Source: Candidatus Humimicrobium oleiphilum (GTDB lineage: Bacteria; Actinomycetota; Humimicrobiia; Humimicrobiales; Humimicrobiaceae). Taken from it: a DNA stretch of 48,379 bases. The DNA lies in assembly GCA_002304935.1 (NCBI GenBank), contig DBPS01000022.1, positions 1 to 48,379 on the forward strand. Reading direction: 5' to 3'. Under the pieces are notes generated by a model. It was not told the DNA's origin and searched no databases. It worked only from the letters and a program-made list of their open reading frames with translations. Both the position numbers and the translations under genes were made by a program. Shown here one piece after another: positions 33,260 to 42,634 of the stretch; within the stretch, counting starts at the first letter, position 1; every line of letters starts with the position of its first letter.

Positions 33260-35071
33260 TTATAAATCTTTAGTATCAGATTCTTTTCTGGATCTTAAAA
33301 TCTCTTCTGCCTTGCTGTTTTCTTTAATAAGGAAATCTTTTTTAATGCCTGTATCAATAAAATCCCAGTATAAAATCTCCTCCTTCGACATTTTCCTTGA
33401 TGTATAAAAATCCATATTCAGGCCTGACTCATTAAAAGCATTTTCCCAGACATCAAAATTGAAATACTCACTCCAGTTATCAAAACGGGCTCCCTTTTTA
33501 AAAGCGCGCTCAACTGCTTCCGCTGTCCTTATATCGCCTTTCGAAATTGCACATTCAAGTTTGCTTTTTCTGGGGTCGGACCAGCTGACATTAACTGCTT
33601 TTTTGGGGAGATGATTAACAATCATAGCAAATTTATCTTCAAGGACTTCTATCGGATCCTGTCCTGCCCATTGAAAAGGAGTAAATGGTTTGGGACAAAA
33701 AGCGTTTATGCTTAAATTTATACCGATTCTTCCTACTTTTCTTCCGGGAAGAAGTTCCCTGCCCATCTTTAATATCTCTTTTACAAGTTCGGGTATTGCC
33801 AGGATATCCTCATAAGTTTCATCTGGGAACCCTATCATGAAATAAAGCTTTACTTTTTCCCAGCCTTCCCTGAAAGCTGTTGCCATGCATTCAAGCATTT
33901 CATTTTTATCAATATTCTTATTGATTGCATCGCGCATCAGCTGTGTGCCAGCTTCAGGTGCAAATGTAAGTCCGGTTTTTCTTCCTCTTTGTATCAGTCT
34001 GGCAATATTAAAACTGAAACTGTCCAGCCTCATTGAAGGGAGCGAGACAGATATTTTTTCATTTTTTGTTTCTGCAGTAAAACTATCTATCAGTTTTTCA
34101 ATTCCGGGATAATCAGCGCTTGAAAGAGAAAGAAATGAAATTTCATCATATCCGCTTTTTTCGATACCTTCTATGCACTGCGATACAAGCTTCTCATGAT
34201 CTCTGTATCTTACCGGTCTGTAAATATAACCTGCCTGGCAGAATCTGCAGCCCCGGAAACACCCCCTCATTATTTCGCATACAAATCTGTCATGAACAGG
34301 TTTTATGTTCGCAATAACAGGGTTCTTTACTATATCAAAATCATCTATTTTCTTTAATACAGCTTTTCTGATTTTTCTCTCCGGTTCTATTTTTTCAAGC
34401 AATCCCTTATCGTTATAAAAGAAATTATAATCATCAGGTATGAAAATCCCTTCAAATTCTCTTATGTTGTCAAAAAACCATTTCTTGGATTTCTTGTTTT
34501 TTTTCTTTTCTTTTAAGACATCAAGGACTTTGATAAATGCTTCCTCACCGTCACCGATTACAAAAAAATCAAAAAAAGGTGCCACTGGCAGAGGGTTAAA
34601 ACATGCAGGGCCTCCGGCACATACCAGGGGATCAGTTTCGTCCCTGTCTGCAGATTTTATTTTAATTTTACCAAGCTTGAGAATATTCAGCGCATTTGTG
34701 TACATAAGTTCATGCTGAAGGCTTATGCCTATTATATCGAATTCATCCAGGAAAATTCTGTTTTCAAGAGAAAAAAGCTTTAAATCTGATTTGAGCAGAT
34801 TATCCTCAAAATCAAACCACGGTGAAAAAACTCTTTCTGCACTGAAATTTTTATTTCTGTTTATCAAATCATATAGAATCTGGATCCCGAGATTGGACAT
34901 GCCTACCTCATAAATATCCGGAAATACAAGAGCAGTAAAAACTATTGACTCTGTATCACTGTCAGTGCTGATATCCTTACTTTTTATGCCTGTTTCATTT
35001 CCGATATATCTTCCGGGTTTTAAAACTCCCTCAAGTAACTTCTCCAGCTGTTTATAACTTAATTGTTCCAA
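33260..35071 (-). CDS. TIGR03960-family B12-binding-like radical SAM protein
   Basis: This 603-residue protein has an N-terminal cobalamin-binding-like region (about 45-185, with GISLQHELMYTNALNIL and CAGGPACFNPLPVAPF). A radical SAM core follows with the cluster motif CFRGCRFC (C271, C275, C278). Further SAM-fold features are SLSSADYPGIEKLID, LTFAPEAGTQLMRDAINKN and KLYFMIGFPDET. Its substrate is not known. The start is TTG at 35071, next to the rodA stop. It is co-directional and nearly contiguous with its usual partner, the DUF2344 protein. Confidence 0.94.
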   Translation of the reverse strand: MEQLSYKQLEKLLEGVLKPGRYIGNETGIKSKDISTDSDTESIVFTALVFPDIYEVGMSNLGIQILYDLINRNKNFSAERVFSPWFDFEDNLLKSDLKLFSLENRIFLDEFDIIGISLQHELMYTNALNILKLGKIKIKSADRDETDPLVCAGGPACFNPLPVAPFFDFFVIGDGEEAFIKVLDVLKEKKKNKKSKKWFFDNIREFEGIFIPDDYNFFYNDKGLLEKIEPERKIRKAVLKKIDDFDIVKNPVIANIKPVHDRFVCEIMRGCFRGCRFCQAGYIYRPVRYRDHEKLVSQCIEGIEKSGYDEISFLSLSSADYPGIEKLIDSFTAETKNEKISVSLPSMRLDSFSFNIARLIQRGRKTGLTFAPEAGTQLMRDAINKNIDKNEMLECMATAFREGWEKVKLYFMIGFPDETYEDILAIPELVKEILKMGRELLPGRKVGRIGINLSINAFCPKPFTPFQWAGQDPIEVLEDKFAMIVNHLPKKAVNVSWSDPRKSKLECAISKGDIRTAEAVERAFKKGARFDNWSEYFNFDVWENAFNESGLNMDFYTSRKMSKEEILYWDFIDTGIKKDFLIKENSKAEEILRSRKESDTKDL

Positions 35072-35073
35072 TT

Positions 35074-36300
35074 TTATTTAAATTCCTCGTTTGCAATTTC
35101 ATAATCTTTCCGCATTTCCCTTCGCATATAAACATTTTCAACAAGAGATATCCCTATAAAGATACTCAGCAGATTTGAACCGCCGTAACTTAAAAATGGC
35201 AGCGGTATTCCTATGATAGGCATAAGTCCGATTGTCATTCCGATATTTATTGTCATCTGGGTAAGTATAAGAAAACCCACACCGGCACATACCATAAAAC
35301 CAAACTGATCGCTTGCCTGTCTGGCTATTTTAAAACATCGCCAGATAATTATGGCAAATATGATTATTGTTATGAAAGCGCCTACAAATCCGAACTCTTC
35401 ACCTATGACAGAAAATATGAAATCTGTACGGGACTCGGGAACATAATTAAGATTTGTCTGTGTGCCAAGAAAAAGTCCTTTACCAAACAATTTCCCAGAG
35501 CCTATCGCTATTTTTGACTGGATTAGATTATATCCTGCACCTTCAGGCTTTACATCAGGTTTGAGAAATATAAGAAGCCTGTCCAGCTGATATTGCTGTA
35601 TCAGACCCATTTTAAGGCCTGCAAAGACGCCACCTATGGTTACTCCTATTACTCCGAGAACATATAAAAAATTTGCTCCTGATACAAAAAGCATAAGAAC
35701 GAAAACAATAAATATAATAATTGACTGTCCGAAATCAGGCTCAAGAAGAATAAGGCCAATGGTTAAGAACACAATAAATATTGAAAGAATGACCTTTTTA
35801 AAGCTTACAACCGGTTTCTTTTCTGAGCGCCATTTTGAAAGAACAGCTGCAACACAGACAATCATAAATATCTTTGAAAATTCAGAAGGCTGTATCGAAG
35901 TAAATTTCAAATCAATCCAGCCTTTGGTAGCGTTTACTTCATAGCCGAATATCAGAACGCTTATCAATAAAAGGATATTTGCAATAAATACAATTATCCA
36001 AAATCTTTTAAATCTCCTGTAATTAAAAAATAACAGAGCGCCGAAAATAAAAATTGAGACTATAAGAATAGTCAGTTGTTTCTTAAAATGGTACGCAGGG
36101 TCAGATACATTGGCGGACAGGCTGAACATGGTTGCACTATAAATGACCAGCAAACCAAAGCCTGATAATAAAAGTACGCATATTAAAAGGACAAAGTCAA
36201 ATTTAAAAGTTCTCTTTTTTTCTTTATCCAGATTGATTTCTTCCAGAAAGGAAGAATTATCAATGCTTCTGCCAGCAATATGTCTGCCTTTAAAAGCCAT
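35074..36300 (-). CDS. rodA: RodA peptidoglycan glycosyltransferase (SEDS family)
   Basis: A 408-residue SEDS protein with about ten membrane helices and a 35-residue cytoplasmic lead. Family motifs are WIDLKFTSIQPSEFSKIFMI, LLEPDFGQSIIIF (with the catalytic-type Asp), VPESRTDFIFSVIGEEFGF and PIIGIPLPFLSYGGSNLLS. It polymerises glycan strands in the elongasome together with PBP2, encoded 2 bases upstream. The ATG follows GGAG. Confidence 0.98.
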   Translation of the reverse strand: MAFKGRHIAGRSIDNSSFLEEINLDKEKKRTFKFDFVLLICVLLLSGFGLLVIYSATMFSLSANVSDPAYHFKKQLTILIVSIFIFGALLFFNYRRFKRFWIIVFIANILLLISVLIFGYEVNATKGWIDLKFTSIQPSEFSKIFMIVCVAAVLSKWRSEKKPVVSFKKVILSIFIVFLTIGLILLEPDFGQSIIIFIVFVLMLFVSGANFLYVLGVIGVTIGGVFAGLKMGLIQQYQLDRLLIFLKPDVKPEGAGYNLIQSKIAIGSGKLFGKGLFLGTQTNLNYVPESRTDFIFSVIGEEFGFVGAFITIIIFAIIIWRCFKIARQASDQFGFMVCAGVGFLILTQMTINIGMTIGLMPIIGIPLPFLSYGGSNLLSIFIGISLVENVYMRREMRKDYEIANEEFK

Positions 36301-36302
36301 TT

Positions 36303-38195
36303 TTAATCTCCAAAACTATCTACTGAACGGACTATTCCGCTGCTTTCAATATTAAAAAGATACTCAAGTATCCTTCTGGCTATGGGAGCCACATTCCTTC
36401 CTCCCCCGCCTGACTCTTCAAGCATGATGGCTATTACATATTTTGGATTATCAATTGGTGCATAACAGGAAAACCAGGCATAATCCTGCCGGCCGGCAAA
36501 CTCAGCTGTACCTGTTTTACCTGCAACCGGAAATTCATTTATTGGAAAACCGGAAAAAGCACTTGCTGCTGTGCCCTGTTTGGTAACCAGATAGAGTCCG
36601 CTTTCTATAGTGTTTAAGTAATCCTGATTAAGACTGAGATCTTTTACTTCACCGATAGAGTAATCGAAAAGATCTTCGCCGCTGTCTTCGCTTATGTCTT
36701 TTAATATGTGAGGGACATGCTGTATGCCTCTGTCAGCCACTGCCATATATGAATAAGCCATCTGAAGCGGAGTTACGAGTACGTCCCCCTGGCCTATTGA
36801 CATATTTACAGTATCACCCGGGAACCATATGGAATTGGCTTTATCATTTTTAAACCATTCTTTTTTCCACGTTTTATCAGGGATTATGCCGCTTTCTTCG
36901 TTTGGAAGATCAATGCCTGTCGGAGTGCCATAACCAAGTATCCTGCAATATTTCTGAAGCAATTCGTCTGCATTCTTGTTTTTAAGATAAAGCCTGAGTC
37001 CCAGTTCATAAAAAAATGTATCACATGAATTCTGCAATGCACCAAGAATATTAAGACCACCGTGTCCGCCTTTGTTCCAGCATGTTTTCGGATAATCGCT
37101 TCCAAGACCGTACCAGGTTCCTGCACACCTGAATGAAGAACTGTTATTTATTATCTCTTCACTCAGACCTGCATATGCAGTGGCTATTTTAAATACCGAT
37201 CCCGGAGGAAAGCCCATAAGAGCTCTGTTGTTTAAAGGATTTCTGTTTGCAGGTTTGTTAAGCTCATTCCAGTCGGTTGTTGAAATCCCTCCGACAAAAA
37301 CGCTGGGATCATAAGTCGGATTGCTCACCATCGCAAGAACCTCCCCGGTCTTGACATCCATTACTACTGCAGCACCTCCGCCAGCTCTATAATATTCATT
37401 GGTATTAGTTATTTTTGTTTCCCTTATCTGTTCCAGCTGGGTGGCAAGAGTTTCTTCCACAAACCTCTGAAGTTCTATATCTATAGTAATATATATATCA
37501 TTTCCGGGTATGTAATCAGTCTGCTCGATTATATCAGTGGGTCTTCCGAGAGGATCGACTTCATAAATGATTTTTCCCTTGACTCCCTGTAATATGTCTT
37601 CGTACTGAGCTTCGATTCCCGTAAGACCTATCTGGTCTCCGCCCTCATATCCTGTTTTATATTTCTCCATTTTTAATTTTTCTTCTGTAATCTCTCCAGT
37701 ATATCCCAGCACATGGGCAGCCAGATATCCGTAATTATATTTTCTTAAAAAAATATTCATTACTTCCACGCCTGGAAGATTGCTGCTGTTTTCTTTCAGA
37801 TAGACAAGCGTTTCCTGGTCAATATCATATTTGATGATAACCCTGTCTATATATGTTGTTTTCTTTTCTTCAAGCTTTTTCTTTAAATCATTATAAGGAA
37901 TTTTTAATTTTTTACTTAAAATAGTCAGTATATCTTCCCTTCCAAGTACAGTATATGGATCTACTGCCACTGCAATTGTCGGAACACTTTCAACAAGAAG
38001 CTTGCCGTTTCTGTCATATATGTTTCCTCTTGGAGCTGCAGTCGATCTTGTCCTTGTAATGTTTTCTGAGGCAGCCTGGGCAAAAATCTCCCCGCTCATG
38101 ACCTGCAGAAAATATAATCTTAAAGAAAGCAGTACAACAACTACTATTACAAGATAACTTATAAAAATAAGTTTTCTATTTGAATTGATATTCAA
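36303..38195 (-). CDS. mrdA: penicillin-binding protein 2 (elongasome transpeptidase)
   Basis: The 630-residue class B PBP has one membrane anchor (about 8-30), a dimerisation domain (RGNIYDRNGKLL at 56-67) and a transpeptidase domain. That domain has SVFK (S333, K336), SCD (S390-D392) and KTG (K560-G562). The D367/C372/H378/C391 set resembles the zinc-site region reported in E. coli PBP2. It cross-links side-wall peptidoglycan with RodA. The start is TTG at 38195 within the last codons of mreD (20-base overlap), with GGAG upstream. Confidence 0.97.
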   Translation of the reverse strand: MNINSNRKLIFISYLVIVVVVLLSLRLYFLQVMSGEIFAQAASENITRTRSTAAPRGNIYDRNGKLLVESVPTIAVAVDPYTVLGREDILTILSKKLKIPYNDLKKKLEEKKTTYIDRVIIKYDIDQETLVYLKENSSNLPGVEVMNIFLRKYNYGYLAAHVLGYTGEITEEKLKMEKYKTGYEGGDQIGLTGIEAQYEDILQGVKGKIIYEVDPLGRPTDIIEQTDYIPGNDIYITIDIELQRFVEETLATQLEQIRETKITNTNEYYRAGGGAAVVMDVKTGEVLAMVSNPTYDPSVFVGGISTTDWNELNKPANRNPLNNRALMGFPPGSVFKIATAYAGLSEEIINNSSSFRCAGTWYGLGSDYPKTCWNKGGHGGLNILGALQNSCDTFFYELGLRLYLKNKNADELLQKYCRILGYGTPTGIDLPNEESGIIPDKTWKKEWFKNDKANSIWFPGDTVNMSIGQGDVLVTPLQMAYSYMAVADRGIQHVPHILKDISEDSGEDLFDYSIGEVKDLSLNQDYLNTIESGLYLVTKQGTAASAFSGFPINEFPVAGKTGTAEFAGRQDYAWFSCYAPIDNPKYVIAIMLEESGGGGRNVAPIARRILEYLFNIESSGIVRSVDSFGD

Positions 38196-38685
38196 CAGTA
38201 TCTTCTCCTGAAAATTTTAGCCTGAATAACGGAAATATAATAAAAACAAGTAAGATATTTAATAAAGGTTTTGTTATCATCTCAATAACGACAGACATAA
38301 AATCCATTTTAAAATTAAACAAATAATAGACTATATTTAATAATATTATATTTATCTCTGTTGTCACAATAACTATAAAAATATAGCTAAGCAGTTTTAA
38401 TTTCAATCCTGAGCTTACAAGCTGGCAGATAATAAAAACACAGAGAGAAAAAATTAATGGGGAAACACCGACAATTGTACCTGAAAGAAGATCAAATATC
38501 ATTCCGGCAATGAAAGCAAATATCATTCCGACAGTAAAACCATCTTTGAGAGTGGAAGCTATAATGGCAACAAGTATAAAATCAAAGCTTATCTGATATA
38601 TTTCCAGCTGTTCCCCGAATATTATCTGAAAGATAATAAAAAAAACAAGAATAAAAAAATGTATTATTTTTAAAAAATATTTCAT
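38176..38685 (-). CDS. mreD: MreD rod-shape protein
   Basis: The 169-residue hydrophobic protein has five to six membrane helices and the MreD features FDFILVAIIASTLKDGFTVG and GMIFDLLSGTIVGVSPLIFS. It bridges MreC and the peptidoglycan synthases. The context mreB-mreC-mreD-mrdA-rodA settles the name. It begins 10 bases after mreC and overlaps mrdA. Confidence 0.95.
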   Translation of the reverse strand: MKYFLKIIHFFILVFFIIFQIIFGEQLEIYQISFDFILVAIIASTLKDGFTVGMIFAFIAGMIFDLLSGTIVGVSPLIFSLCVFIICQLVSSGLKLKLLSYIFIVIVTTEINIILLNIVYYLFNFKMDFMSVVIEMITKPLLNILLVFIIFPLFRLKFSGEDTVEYQFK

Positions 38686-38695
38686 TTGAAGTCGG

Positions 38696-39511
38696 CTACC
38701 AGCCGGTTATTACCAGAACATTTTCAATCTTGCGCATATCCGCAAAAGTTTCTATCTCGATTTCCTGATAAGGATTCTTCTCTGAAGCTTTTACTTTCTT
38801 TACTGTTCCTACAAGTATCTCTTCAGGAATATATTTGCCAAATTCAGCAGTTATCAGTATGTCTCCCGGATAAACAATATCATTTTTCGGAATATAATTA
38901 AAAAGTATATTATTGCTCTGGGTTCCTTCAATCATTCCCAGGCTCCTGGAAGAAAGTATCCTTGCGCCGAGACTTGTCTGGGGGTCATTGAGCAATCTTA
39001 CATTACATGAATTGCTCGCACTAAGAATAACTACTCCGACAAGACCTTTTTCATTGATAACGCACATGCCTTCAAGCACACCGTCATTTTTGCCGGTATT
39101 AAGTATTATTTCCGACTGCCATTTATCAGTATTATAGCCTATTACTTTTGCAGCTACTGTCTCATAATTTGCTCTCTGTTTTATTTCAAGAAGGCTTCGA
39201 AGGGAATCATTTTCAATTTTCAGATTTATATTTTCTGAATAATCGCTTAAAAGCTCGGCATTCTTTTGCTCCAGTTCTTTTAACTTTGAAGAAAGACCGA
39301 AAAAATTTTTAATATTATCAAATGTTCTGACTACCGGCTGGAAAAAAGAGTAAAGCCTCTCCTGGACAGGTTTAAAAAAATCAAGAGTTCCTTCCCTTAA
39401 TGATTTGATTGCATTAGTGTCTCGGAAACTTGCAGCAACTACTATAAGGCACAGAACAACGATTATTAATAAAATAACAATATTCTTAATGCTTTTTCTT
39501 GAGGGAGCCAT
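38696..39511 (-). CDS. mreC: MreC rod-shape protein
   Basis: A 271-residue protein with an N-terminal membrane helix (about 9-28), a coiled coil (about 70-115, KLKELEQKNAELLSDYSENI) and the paired beta-barrel MreC domain (YETVAAKVIGYNTDKWQSEI, GMCVINEKGLVGVV, then LNDPQTSLGARI). It forms extracytoplasmic fibres that activate PBP2. No clear ribosome-binding site precedes the ATG; it lies 30 bases after mreB. Confidence 0.97.
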   Translation of the reverse strand: MAPSRKSIKNIVILLIIVVLCLIVVAASFRDTNAIKSLREGTLDFFKPVQERLYSFFQPVVRTFDNIKNFFGLSSKLKELEQKNAELLSDYSENINLKIENDSLRSLLEIKQRANYETVAAKVIGYNTDKWQSEIILNTGKNDGVLEGMCVINEKGLVGVVILSASNSCNVRLLNDPQTSLGARILSSRSLGMIEGTQSNNILFNYIPKNDIVYPGDILITAEFGKYIPEEILVGTVKKVKASEKNPYQEIEIETFADMRKIENVLVITGW

Positions 39512-39541
39512 TAATATCTAAAAAATAAAATATTTAAATTT

Positions 39542-40573
39542 TTAATGCTTTGCATATTTAAGATATCTCTTTAATATCGCAAAGTCTTCGGCAACTTTCC
39601 CTGCACCCAGTGCAACCGAAGCAAGAGGATCATTCGCCAGATAAACAGGGCAATGTGTTTCTCTGCTTACTCTTTCAGTAAGTCCCTTCAGCAAGGCTCC
39701 GCCGCCACTCAGTACTATTCCCCTTTTCATTATGTCTGATGCAAGTTCAGGTGGTGTTACATCTAAAACTTCTATTATTGAATTAACAATATCTGCAATA
39801 CTTTTTTCAAGTGCTTTTCTTATCTGCTGACTTGTTATAATGATTGTTTTTGGCAGGCCTGCTACCAGATCTCTTCCGTTTATTTCTATTTTTTCTTCAT
39901 TTTCAAGCGGGAAGGCAGAACCGATTTCTATTTTTACTTTTTCTGCAGTTCTTTCTCCCAATAAAAGATTGTGTTCTTTCTTTAAATAATACGTTATTGC
40001 TTCGTCGAGTTCATCTCCGCCGATTCTTAAAGACTGGCTCACTACAATCCCTCCCAGGGATATTACAGCAACTTCGGAAGTACCTCCGCCGATATCAACT
40101 ATCATAGAACCAGTAGGCTCATTAATCGGAAGGTCTGCTCCTATTGCTGCAGCGAGAGGTTCTTCAATAATATATGCGGCTCTTGCTCCTGCCTGCTCTG
40201 TAGCTTCTACTACTGCTTTTCTTTCGACTGCAGTAATTCCTGAAGGAACACATATTACTATCCTCGGCCTGGCAAATGCTACGTTTTTATGGACACGCTG
40301 AATAAAATATCTCAGCATTTTTTCAGTTGTTTCAAAATCTGCAATAACTCCGTCTTTCAAAGGTCTTATCGCTACAATATTCCCAGGTGTCCTTCCAACC
40401 ATTCTCTTTGCTTCTTTTCCCACCGCAAGTATTTTATTGGTATCTTTATCTATCGCTACTATCGAAGGCTCATCAAGAACAATGCCTTTTCCTTTTACAT
40501 AAACAAGAGTATTCGCAGTTCCAAGATCTATACCCATATCTCTACCGACTACATTTAGAAAAAAGTCAAACAT
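39542..40573 (-). CDS. mreB: MreB actin-like cell-shape protein
   Basis: A 343-residue actin-fold ATPase: phosphate-1 loop DLGTANTLVY (16-25), CVPSGITAVERKAVVEA, EEPLAAAIGADLPI, DIGGGTSEVAVISLGGIV, and GGGALLKGL near the C-terminus. It guides side-wall synthesis, so the cell is probably rod-shaped. The ATG has an excellent GAGGAG. The 99 bases upstream are AT-rich and may carry a promoter (TTGTTT, 18 bases, TAAAAT) starting an mreB-to-rodA transcript. Confidence 0.98.
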   Translation of the reverse strand: MFDFFLNVVGRDMGIDLGTANTLVYVKGKGIVLDEPSIVAIDKDTNKILAVGKEAKRMVGRTPGNIVAIRPLKDGVIADFETTEKMLRYFIQRVHKNVAFARPRIVICVPSGITAVERKAVVEATEQAGARAAYIIEEPLAAAIGADLPINEPTGSMIVDIGGGTSEVAVISLGGIVVSQSLRIGGDELDEAITYYLKKEHNLLLGERTAEKVKIEIGSAFPLENEEKIEINGRDLVAGLPKTIIITSQQIRKALEKSIADIVNSIIEVLDVTPPELASDIMKRGIVLSGGGALLKGLTERVSRETHCPVYLANDPLASVALGAGKVAEDFAILKRYLKYAKH

Positions 40574-40672
40574 CAGCTCTCCTCATAATTAAATTTTATG
40601 CTTAAAACAATTATTTTATTTAAATATATATTACAAAAACAAGCAAATAAAAAATATACTATAAAATATAAA

Positions 40673-41317
40673 TTATTTCTGAAAATCTTTAAGACTATAT
40701 CCTAAATTTTTAATCATTTCCAGAAATTTATAAACAGGAAGACCGGCGACATTATAAAAACAACCTGCAATCTTTTTCACAAGTATACACCCGTAGCCAT
40801 CAAGATTATAAGCTCCTGCCTTATCCAGAACATTTTCCTTTTCCAGATAATCTTCGATACCCTGATTGTCAAGCTTCCCAAAAGTCACATCTGTTACATC
40901 ATAATCAGATAATGTCTTTGCATCAGGAAGGCTTATAAGGCTTATGCCTGAATATACTTTATGTGTTTCACCTGAAAAAATCTTTAAAAATTCCCTGGCT
41001 TCATCTTTGTTTTCTGGCTTTAAAAAAAACCTTCCTTTAAAAAAAACAATTGTATCAAAACCCGCAATTAAAACTTTATTAAAATTACTGGTTTTAAAAG
41101 AACCCGGTCTGTTAATTTTAACATAATCAGCAACATTTTTTGCTTTATTCAGGCTGTTAAAAATTACTGTTTCAGCAGGGTCTTCAAATATTCTTTCATT
41201 TATAAATGTTGGCGGGATTATATCAAAATCAAGATTCAGCTTATAAAATATATCTTCTCTTCTGGGAGAACCGGAGGCTAAAATTAATTTTATTTTATTA
41301 TTTCCTTCTAAAAACAT
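40673..41317 (-). CDS. maf: Maf-family nucleoside triphosphate pyrophosphatase
   Basis: Maf proteins hydrolyse non-canonical NTPs (dTTP/UTP or m7GTP). The 214-residue protein has KLILASGSPRRED at its N-terminus, then PAETVIFNSLNKAKNVAD, AGFDTIVFFKGRF, SGETHKVYSGISLI and AGAYNLDGYG. Family members start exactly at the residue before KLILASGSPRR, which here is ATA (41293), with AAGGA nine bases upstream and past the stop of the preceding gene. The nearest ATG (41317) adds eight residues inside the preceding gene and lacks a ribosome-binding site. I give the ATG as the conservative start. Confidence 0.94.
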   Translation of the reverse strand: MFLEGNNKIKLILASGSPRREDIFYKLNLDFDIIPPTFINERIFEDPAETVIFNSLNKAKNVADYVKINRPGSFKTSNFNKVLIAGFDTIVFFKGRFFLKPENKDEAREFLKIFSGETHKVYSGISLISLPDAKTLSDYDVTDVTFGKLDNQGIEDYLEKENVLDKAGAYNLDGYGCILVKKIAGCFYNVAGLPVYKFLEMIKNLGYSLKDFQK

Positions 41318-41546
41318 CTGCAAGTAAAAAAGCAAGCAAAAGGCCTATTATTGCCCCGAGCGTTATATTGACGTGTATTCCAAAGCTTATATCAAAAAGG
41401 TATAGATTTAGATTTAATTTATCAGTACCTACTTTCAATCCCTGATCGAGAATAGGGACTATGTCTTTTAAAACATGGCCGAGAATGGCACCTAGAATAC
41501 CACCTGAAATAATAATAAAGAATACTACTATCCCTCTTCTTTTCAA
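41298..41546 (-). CDS. DUF4321 small membrane protein
   Basis: The 82-residue protein has two hydrophobic segments (about 5-25 and 57-77) separated by a hydrophilic stretch. It resembles the DUF4321 family (ILGAILGHVLKDIVPIL, then ISFGIHVNITLGAIIGLLL), which is commonly found next to maf and mre genes in Clostridia-like genomes; the function is unknown. The start is TTG at 41546 behind AAAGG. It overlaps the first codons of the ATG reading of maf. Confidence 0.82.
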   Translation of the reverse strand: MKRRGIVVFFIIISGGILGAILGHVLKDIVPILDQGLKVGTDKLNLNLYLFDISFGIHVNITLGAIIGLLLAFLLADVFRRK

Positions 41547-41638
41547 TATGACCTTTCTGTTTTTTCAATATTGCCCAAGACAATATCGGCATATATTAAT
41601 GATTATTTTTTATTTTTTATTTTATGTATTATAGATTA

Positions 41639-42136
41639 TTACAGATAATTTCCAAAGAAAATATTTATTTCTCTTTCAGCAGAGCTTTCACAATCTGAAC
41701 CATGAATTACATTTATTGTAATATCAGTTCCAAAATCTCCTCTTATAGTACCTTTATCTGCTTTTTGCGGGTCTGTGCATCCCATAAGTTCTCTTGCCCT
41801 TGCAACAGCATTTTCTCCCCTGATTATCATTACAATACAAGGTCCGCTTGTTATATATTGTAAAAGCCTGGGGAAAAAGGGTTTTTCTACATGTTCTTTG
41901 TAATGGGTAAGCGCGATATTCTTATCGATATGGAGAACTCTTATTCTTTCAATTTCCAGGTCATTATCCTCAAACCTGGAAATTATTCTTCCTACCAGTT
42001 TCTTCTGGACTCCGTCCGGTTTGATTATAATCAGAGTTCTTTCAATTTTTGTTTTCTGCTTAACAGGTTTATCTTCTTCTATGGTTTCTTCCTGTTTATT
42101 ATCTGTTTTACTTTTTTCTTCCACTTTTAGGTTCAT
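41639..42136 (-). CDS. ndk: nucleoside diphosphate kinase with charged N-terminal extension
   Basis: NDK balances NTP pools through a phospho-histidine. The core (about 30-165) is typical: ERTLIIIKPDGVQKKLVGRI, KPFFPRLLQYITSG, RELMGCTDPQKADKGTIRGD and the active-site INVIHGSDCESSAEREI. Most NDKs start at ERTLIIIKP; this one has about 30 extra Lys/Glu-rich residues ahead. The ATG at 42136 has AGGGG eight bases upstream. TTG 42172 would lengthen the tail by 12 residues but has no ribosome-binding site. Confidence 0.97.
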   Translation of the reverse strand: MNLKVEEKSKTDNKQEETIEEDKPVKQKTKIERTLIIIKPDGVQKKLVGRIISRFEDNDLEIERIRVLHIDKNIALTHYKEHVEKPFFPRLLQYITSGPCIVMIIRGENAVARARELMGCTDPQKADKGTIRGDFGTDITINVIHGSDCESSAEREINIFFGNYL

Positions 42137-42184
42137 AGCAGCATCCCCTATCCAGTCTCCTTTTATATACAATTTCTAAAATAT

Positions 42185-42634
42185 TTATTGCGTAGTTTTA
42201 CAATAAGGACAGATTTTCCAATCAAGATTCAATGGCCTTGAACAATTTATACATGAATTTTTTAATTTTCTTCTGCAATGCGGGCAGATAAGAAAATCTT
42301 CTTTTATTTCTTTGCCGCAGGCCGGACATTTTGCATAAGCGCTGTCCAAAAGAAATTCCATCCTTTTTATTTCCAGATCTCTTTCGACCACATCATCGAT
42401 AAATTCAGGCGGTCTTAAAATTAAATATAAAATCAGCCCTACATAATTAAAAATAAATACAATAATAGCCCAGAATGGTGCAGGTGCATTTCTTAATTTT
42501 GCATCTCTGTAAGTCCAGTATATGAAAGCAAGCCAGACTATTATAAGCATAAAAATAATCCCGTATAGAAGATATTTCCAAATGGGATTAGTAAAAAATG
42601 CTATTATATTATTCGCATATTTCAGTATGTCCAT
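42185..42634 (-). CDS. membrane protein with double zinc ribbon
   Basis: The 149-residue protein has two membrane segments (about 21-40 and 54-73; the second, FWAIIVFIFNYVGLILYLIL, resembles the PLDc_N segment). Two CxxC...CxxC zinc ribbons follow: C103/C106/C117/C120 and C128/C131/C142/C145. Both ribbons are probably cytoplasmic. I do not recognise a named family; such proteins are common hypothetical genes. The ATG has GGAGG four bases upstream. It lies between folC (86 bases) and ndk (48 bases). Confidence 0.85.
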   Translation of the reverse strand: MDILKYANNIIAFFTNPIWKYLLYGIIFMLIIVWLAFIYWTYRDAKLRNAPAPFWAIIVFIFNYVGLILYLILRPPEFIDDVVERDLEIKRMEFLLDSAYAKCPACGKEIKEDFLICPHCRRKLKNSCINCSRPLNLDWKICPYCKTTQ

